Positions 6,091-8,723 of a stretch of 8,723 nucleotides of DNA are shown piece by piece. The notes under the pieces are model-generated. The model was not told the origin of the DNA and searched no databases. It saw only the letters and a program-made list of their open reading frames with translations. The translations under genes were made by a program, and so were the position numbers. Position 1 is the stretch's first letter. Each line of letters starts with the position of its first letter. This DNA is from Euryarchaeota archaeon UBA602 (GTDB lineage: Archaea > Thermoplasmatota > Poseidoniia > Poseidoniales > Thalassarchaeaceae): positions 1,122 through 9,844 of the forward strand of contig DAHO01000018.1 in assembly GCA_002498455.1 (NCBI GenBank), in the 5' to 3' direction.

Positions 6091-6094
6091 TACT

Positions 6095-7210
6095 GTGGCG
6101 ACAATCAAGGAACAAATCGCAGAGATCCAAGCCGAGATTGACAAGACTCAGAAAAACAAGGCCACCATGCACCACATTGGCAAACTGAAGGCCAAAATTG
6201 CGGCGTTAAAGCGTAAGATTGAGGCGCAAGAAGCCCATTCGAAAAGCAGCGGCCCTGCCTCGGGTTTTGAGGTCAAGAAATCTGGAGATGCCACCGTCGC
6301 ATTGGTCGGATTCCCCTCGGTGGGTAAATCAACACTGATTGCACAATTGACGGGGCAGGAATCCGAAACCGGTGCCTATGCTTTCACCACGTTGACCTGC
6401 ATCCCTGGACTGATGGAACACAGAGGTGCCAAAATCCAGATTTTGGATTTGCCTGGATTGATTCCCGGTGCAGCTGAAGGTAAGGGGCGTGGGAAGGAAA
6501 TTCTCGGTGTGATTCGTTCTTGTGACATGGTGCTCTATGTTGTCGACCCGTTTCAAGAATCACACTTCAACGTCTTGAATCGTGAATTGGAAATCAGCGG
6601 AATGCGGCTCAATGAGGAAAAACCCCCCGTCTTTGTCAAACGGACCGACAGGGGAGGGATTGTCGTTCGAGCGACATGTGAACAGACTCACCTTTCTGAA
6701 CAAGAGATTCAAGATATTGTTCGATCCTTCGGCATGGTCAGTGCACACGTTACAATGCGAATTGATGCGACCGCCGATCACATCGTTGACACCATGGCGG
6801 AAAATCGAGTTTATTCGAAGGCGGTGGTGGTCGTCAACAAGATGGATATTGCAAGTCAAGAAGACCTTGCTCGAACCACTGATATGCTTCCAAGTGGTTG
6901 GCCTGTCATGCCCATTTCGGCATTTACCGGGATGGGCATTGAGGAAATGAAAGACTTCCTTTACGACAATTTAGGGTTCATGTCAATCTATCTCAAACCC
7001 CAAGGTCAGGAGGCAGATTTGGTCGAGCCGTTGATTGTCAAAGATACCTCAACTGTCGAAGACGTTTGCAACAATTTACACCGTGATTTCGTCCGTAAAT
7101 TCCGTTTTGCCAGGGTGAAAGGACCCTCTGCGAAATTTGATTGGCAGCGCGTGGGATTATCGCATCACCTCAAGGATGGAGATTTGCTTTCAATCATCAT
7201 CAAACGCTGA
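6095..7210 (+). CDS. Drg-family GTP-binding protein (OBG-HflX superfamily, TGS domain)
   Basis: The product is 371 aa, the usual size of archaeal and eukaryotic DRG GTPases, which are ribosome-associated translation factors. An N-terminal coiled-coil region carries the DRG hallmark DKTQKNKATMHHIGKLKAKI (about 14-33). The G domain follows: G1 GFPSVGKS (72-79), a switch segment with FTTLTCIPG, G3 DLPGLIPGAAEGKGRG (from Asp118), VKRTDRGGIVV (the DRG-specific insert region), G4 NKMD (248-251) and G5 ISAFTG. The last roughly 80 residues form a TGS domain, from LVEPLIVKDTSTVEDVCNNL through VKGPSAKFDWQRVGLSH to the C-terminus. All nucleotide-binding motifs look intact. The GTG start is fixed by a perfect GGAGGTGA and by alignment to the family N-terminus. 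It is divergent from the nadM operon and probably co-directional with the next two genes. A role in ribosome biogenesis or translation follows from the family. Confidence 0.96.
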   Translation: MATIKEQIAEIQAEIDKTQKNKATMHHIGKLKAKIAALKRKIEAQEAHSKSSGPASGFEVKKSGDATVALVGFPSVGKSTLIAQLTGQESETGAYAFTTLTCIPGLMEHRGAKIQILDLPGLIPGAAEGKGRGKEILGVIRSCDMVLYVVDPFQESHFNVLNRELEISGMRLNEEKPPVFVKRTDRGGIVVRATCEQTHLSEQEIQDIVRSFGMVSAHVTMRIDATADHIVDTMAENRVYSKAVVVVNKMDIASQEDLARTTDMLPSGWPVMPISAFTGMGIEEMKDFLYDNLGFMSIYLKPQGQEADLVEPLIVKDTSTVEDVCNNLHRDFVRKFRFARVKGPSAKFDWQRVGLSHHLKDGDLLSIIIKR

Positions 7211-7220
7211 TTTAGGGGTT

Positions 7221-7237
7221 CATCTCCGAAGGAGATG
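7221..7237 (+). other. Perfect 7-bp hairpin with GAA loop after the Drg gene
   Basis: CATCTCC (7221-7227), GAA, GGAGATG (7231-7237) is a perfect inverted repeat starting 11 nt after the GTPase stop and ending 41 nt before the next start. No T-run follows, so it does not look like a standard intrinsic terminator. It could stabilise or separate messages, or act on the downstream gene. Its tip, TCC-GAA-GGA, resembles that of the hairpin at 6053-6071. Confidence 0.55.
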
Positions 7238-7278
7238 TTGATAGGGACGAGCACCATCGCAGGTTCCCCGGTGACAAC

Positions 7279-8571
7279 ATGGAGCGGTACCATCCCAGAG
7301 CCGGACTCTGGTGTCTGATAGTGGCGTTTCCCACTTGGGCCGTATTCGTTATCAACGGAATGTTGGGCTTTTTCCCCGCAGTGATTTTTGCGGACGGAGG
7401 CGTTGGTCAGAAGTTCCATTTCTGGCTCTTTTTGAAAGACCGTTTTTTCGGAGGTTCACCAGATCCAGTATGGTCCGAGGCAGGCATCATGACCACCCAA
7501 GAGTGGTTGATTTTTGGATTGGCACTCCCTGCTACTTTGGGTGCAATCTACTGTTTGCGACGTCGCCCTGAATTCGGAGCGATTCAGAAAAATGATGATG
7601 TTGAAGAGCGAGAAGCTCTTGAGTTTGGTAGTGGCGGTTCACTCGCATCCATGGGTGGCGATGCGCACACTCAAGCCATTGTAGAATCGGTCATTGGTGA
7701 GGTCCAAACTGTTGACGATAATGTTGTATCGGCTGCATTAGGAGAGATGGGCGCAATTGCGGCCGCAAACGCTGCTGCAGAAAGTCGAGATGACTTGGAT
7801 CTTGATGGAGAAGAACCCATCATGGACAGCCGATTTACGACCACGATTCCTGATGAAGAAACGACAGACATGGTCGAAGCATACATTGACGATGCATCTG
7901 AATCTGAGGGTTTGCAAGAAGAGGAAAACGACATCGACTTGGACGATGATGATGACATCGGCTGGGGTGTATGGGATCCTGAGCCCGAACCTGTGTCCGA
8001 ACCTATTGTGGAAACCCCCCCGAGTACAGAAGAACATGATCTACCGGAGATTCCTGAACTCTTCCGTGAACCCATTGCATCGAATGATACACTGATTGAA
8101 GAAGACCCTTTGACCACTCCGTCGATACCCGAAATTCCAGAAATTGTGACCATGAATGAAGTAAAACCAAATGTTTCCGAACGGCTTTCTTCAATGGCAA
8201 CGCAGGCTGCTGACGTGACATTGAATGCTACCAAGGAGGCTGTCAGTGCAACGATGACGGGTGCGAAAGAGGTGGCTTCAATGGCTGTTGGAATCAAGGA
8301 AAAGGTGGTTCAAAAGGTTCGCAAACAATCCACCACCGCCGTGATGCCTGTCCGCCCGCCTGAACTACCCAGCATGGCAGAATGGGATCCTGAAAAGGGT
8401 GCATGGACACTCATGGGACGTACCGTCCAGATCGCAACTATCCCTGAACCCGAAGTTGTCGCACCTGCATGGACACAACAACAAGAAGTTGTCACTGAAG
8501 TGGTCCAAACTGAACCCTCCACGCAATCAAGCCCACGTCGAAAAACACCATTTATTCCTGAATTGCCATAA
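7279..8571 (+). CDS. Membrane-anchored protein with long acidic cytoplasmic tail, unrecognised
   Basis: I do not recognise a family for this 430-aa product. Two hydrophobic segments lie at about 9-38 (with GLWCLIVAFPTWAVFVI) and 76-93 (with WLIFGLALPATLGAIYCL). RRR at 94-96 places the C-terminal 330 residues in the cytoplasm by the positive-inside rule. The tail is low in complexity: an Ala-rich helix (about 150-168), a very acidic stretch (170-280, including DLDDDDDIGWG), short repeats LPEIPEL, IPEIPEI and a terminal FIPELP, and an Ala/Thr/Lys/Val-rich amphipathic helix (about 298-350, LEA/apolipoprotein-like, likely coiled). A conserved-looking module, AEWDPEKGAWTLMGRTVQI (367-385), follows. 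GGTGA precedes the ATG by 4 nt. The next gene, probably tatC, starts 14 nt after the stop, so they likely share a transcript. A scaffold or envelope role is plausible but unproven. Confidence 0.82.
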   Translation: MERYHPRAGLWCLIVAFPTWAVFVINGMLGFFPAVIFADGGVGQKFHFWLFLKDRFFGGSPDPVWSEAGIMTTQEWLIFGLALPATLGAIYCLRRRPEFGAIQKNDDVEEREALEFGSGGSLASMGGDAHTQAIVESVIGEVQTVDDNVVSAALGEMGAIAAANAAAESRDDLDLDGEEPIMDSRFTTTIPDEETTDMVEAYIDDASESEGLQEEENDIDLDDDDDIGWGVWDPEPEPVSEPIVETPPSTEEHDLPEIPELFREPIASNDTLIEEDPLTTPSIPEIPEIVTMNEVKPNVSERLSSMATQAADVTLNATKEAVSATMTGAKEVASMAVGIKEKVVQKVRKQSTTAVMPVRPPELPSMAEWDPEKGAWTLMGRTVQIATIPEPEVVAPAWTQQQEVVTEVVQTEPSTQSSPRRKTPFIPELP

Positions 8572-8585
8572 TCGAGGACACCCCC

Positions 8586-8723
8586 ATGGTTGAACGATTG
8601 GAAATTGAGGAACTCATGAACGCTCCGAGAATGCGCATGTTCCGAAAATTGGGAGAACACCTGCGGACTCGTGTTCGTGGTCTCTCTGTCTTGTTCATGG
8701 TTGGATTTGTGTTCGGTTATCCT
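8586..8723 (+). CDS. tatC: Probable TatC translocase subunit, N-terminal 46 residues only
   Basis: Only 46 codons are present before the right edge. After a leader with ERLEIEELMNAPRMRMF comes LGEHLRTRVRGLSVLFMVGF followed by VFGYP. A helix-capping HLRxRV just before the first membrane span resembles the N-terminus of TatC (HLxELRxRL followed by a hydrophobic helix). TatC is the multispanning receptor that recognises twin-arginine signal peptides and exports folded proteins. The ATG at 8586 has GAGG 9 nt upstream, close to the register of other genes here. With so little sequence, another membrane protein with a basic amphipathic N-terminus cannot be excluded; the diagnostic TatC loops and helices lie outside the window. 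Confidence 0.58.
   Translation, partial: MVERLEIEELMNAPRMRMFRKLGEHLRTRVRGLSVLFMVGFVFGYP

Larger units (their letters stand above)
5981..6094. promoter_or_regulatory. Divergent promoter spacer between the nadM operon and the Drg gene
   Basis: This 114-bp spacer separates two divergent genes and must contain both promoters. The only AT-richer element I see is TCGATTTAGC (6021-6030), which could be a weak TATA-like box for the rightward gene. The right half is GC-rich and holds a hairpin and a strong SD. No open frame of note is specific to it. Confidence 0.45.

Noticed and set aside
5903..6094. N-terminal extension of the Drg GTPase back to ATG 5903
   Set aside because: It would run through the divergent gene's start, and the DRG family N-terminus begins at GTG 6095, right after a perfect GGAGGTGA.
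7221..7237. Intrinsic (rho-independent) terminator after the Drg gene
   Set aside because: The stem is perfect but no T-run follows, and archaeal termination relies mainly on T tracts, so I list it only as a hairpin.
7671..8297. Leftward 208-codon open frame opposite the 430-aa membrane protein
   Set aside because: It is a Ser-rich, low-complexity translation caused by the acidic GAT/GAA-rich codons on the coding strand, and has no SD or motif.
1..8723. Defence island, CRISPR array, toxin-antitoxin pair, transposon or integration site
   Set aside because: I saw no direct-repeat arrays, transposase or integrase motifs, terminal inverted repeats or tRNA target. Apart from the nuclease-like small protein, the genes are metabolic or housekeeping.

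Overview
The window is a densely packed prokaryotic segment with 11 protein-coding genes, two of them cut by the window edges. No rRNA, tRNA, CRISPR array, insertion sequence or gene-free stretch over 300 bases is visible. The mix of genes points to a euryarchaeon. There is an archaeal-type NMN adenylyltransferase (NadM), a Drg-family TGS GTPase and a COG2108-type radical SAM protein. Alongside them are genes of more bacterial flavour (SerC, GrpE, DeoC, a DUF1499 protein, TatC). That combination, with moderate GC and no sign of extremophile composition, suggests a marine planktonic euryarchaeon such as the Marine Group II/Poseidoniales lineage. This placement is inference and was not tested by phylogeny.

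Layout, left to right. A deoxyribose-phosphate aldolase gene (deoC) runs leftward off the window from 335. After a 92-bp divergent spacer holding a perfect 12-bp palindrome, a rightward block runs from 428 to 4731. It contains a small protein resembling phage PD-(D/E)XK-like nucleases, serC, pdxT, a radical SAM gene overlapping pdxT by a few bases, grpE, and a membrane-anchored DUF1499 gene 4 nt after grpE. The block ends head-on against a leftward pair (an unrecognised 236-aa protein, then nadM, overlapping as ATGA). The stop codons of the DUF1499 gene and nadM share one TTAA. A second divergent spacer (5981-6094) precedes a rightward run of the Drg-family GTPase, a 430-aa membrane-anchored acidic protein, and the start of what looks like tatC.

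Functionally this is mostly housekeeping. SerC (serine branch) needs PLP, and PdxT is the ammonia-supplying subunit of the PLP synthase, so that adjacency makes biochemical sense. PdxT is probably translationally coupled to the radical SAM protein of unknown substrate. NadM makes NAD. Drg is a ribosome-associated GTPase, GrpE a DnaK nucleotide-exchange factor and TatC the core of folded-protein export.

The most useful non-gene observations are three. First, several genes share a Shine-Dalgarno register (GGAGGTGA or part of it, then 4 nt, then the start), which favours a TTG start for the radical SAM gene and a GTG start for deoC. Second, two perfect hairpins with the same CC-GAA-GG tip bracket the Drg gene. 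Third, the NadM protein lacks the usual Ser/Thr of its C-terminal nucleotide-binding motif. I do not see a convincing new defence or mobile system. The best candidates for uncharacterised biology are the radical SAM protein, the 236-aa partner of NadM, and the 430-aa protein before tatC.
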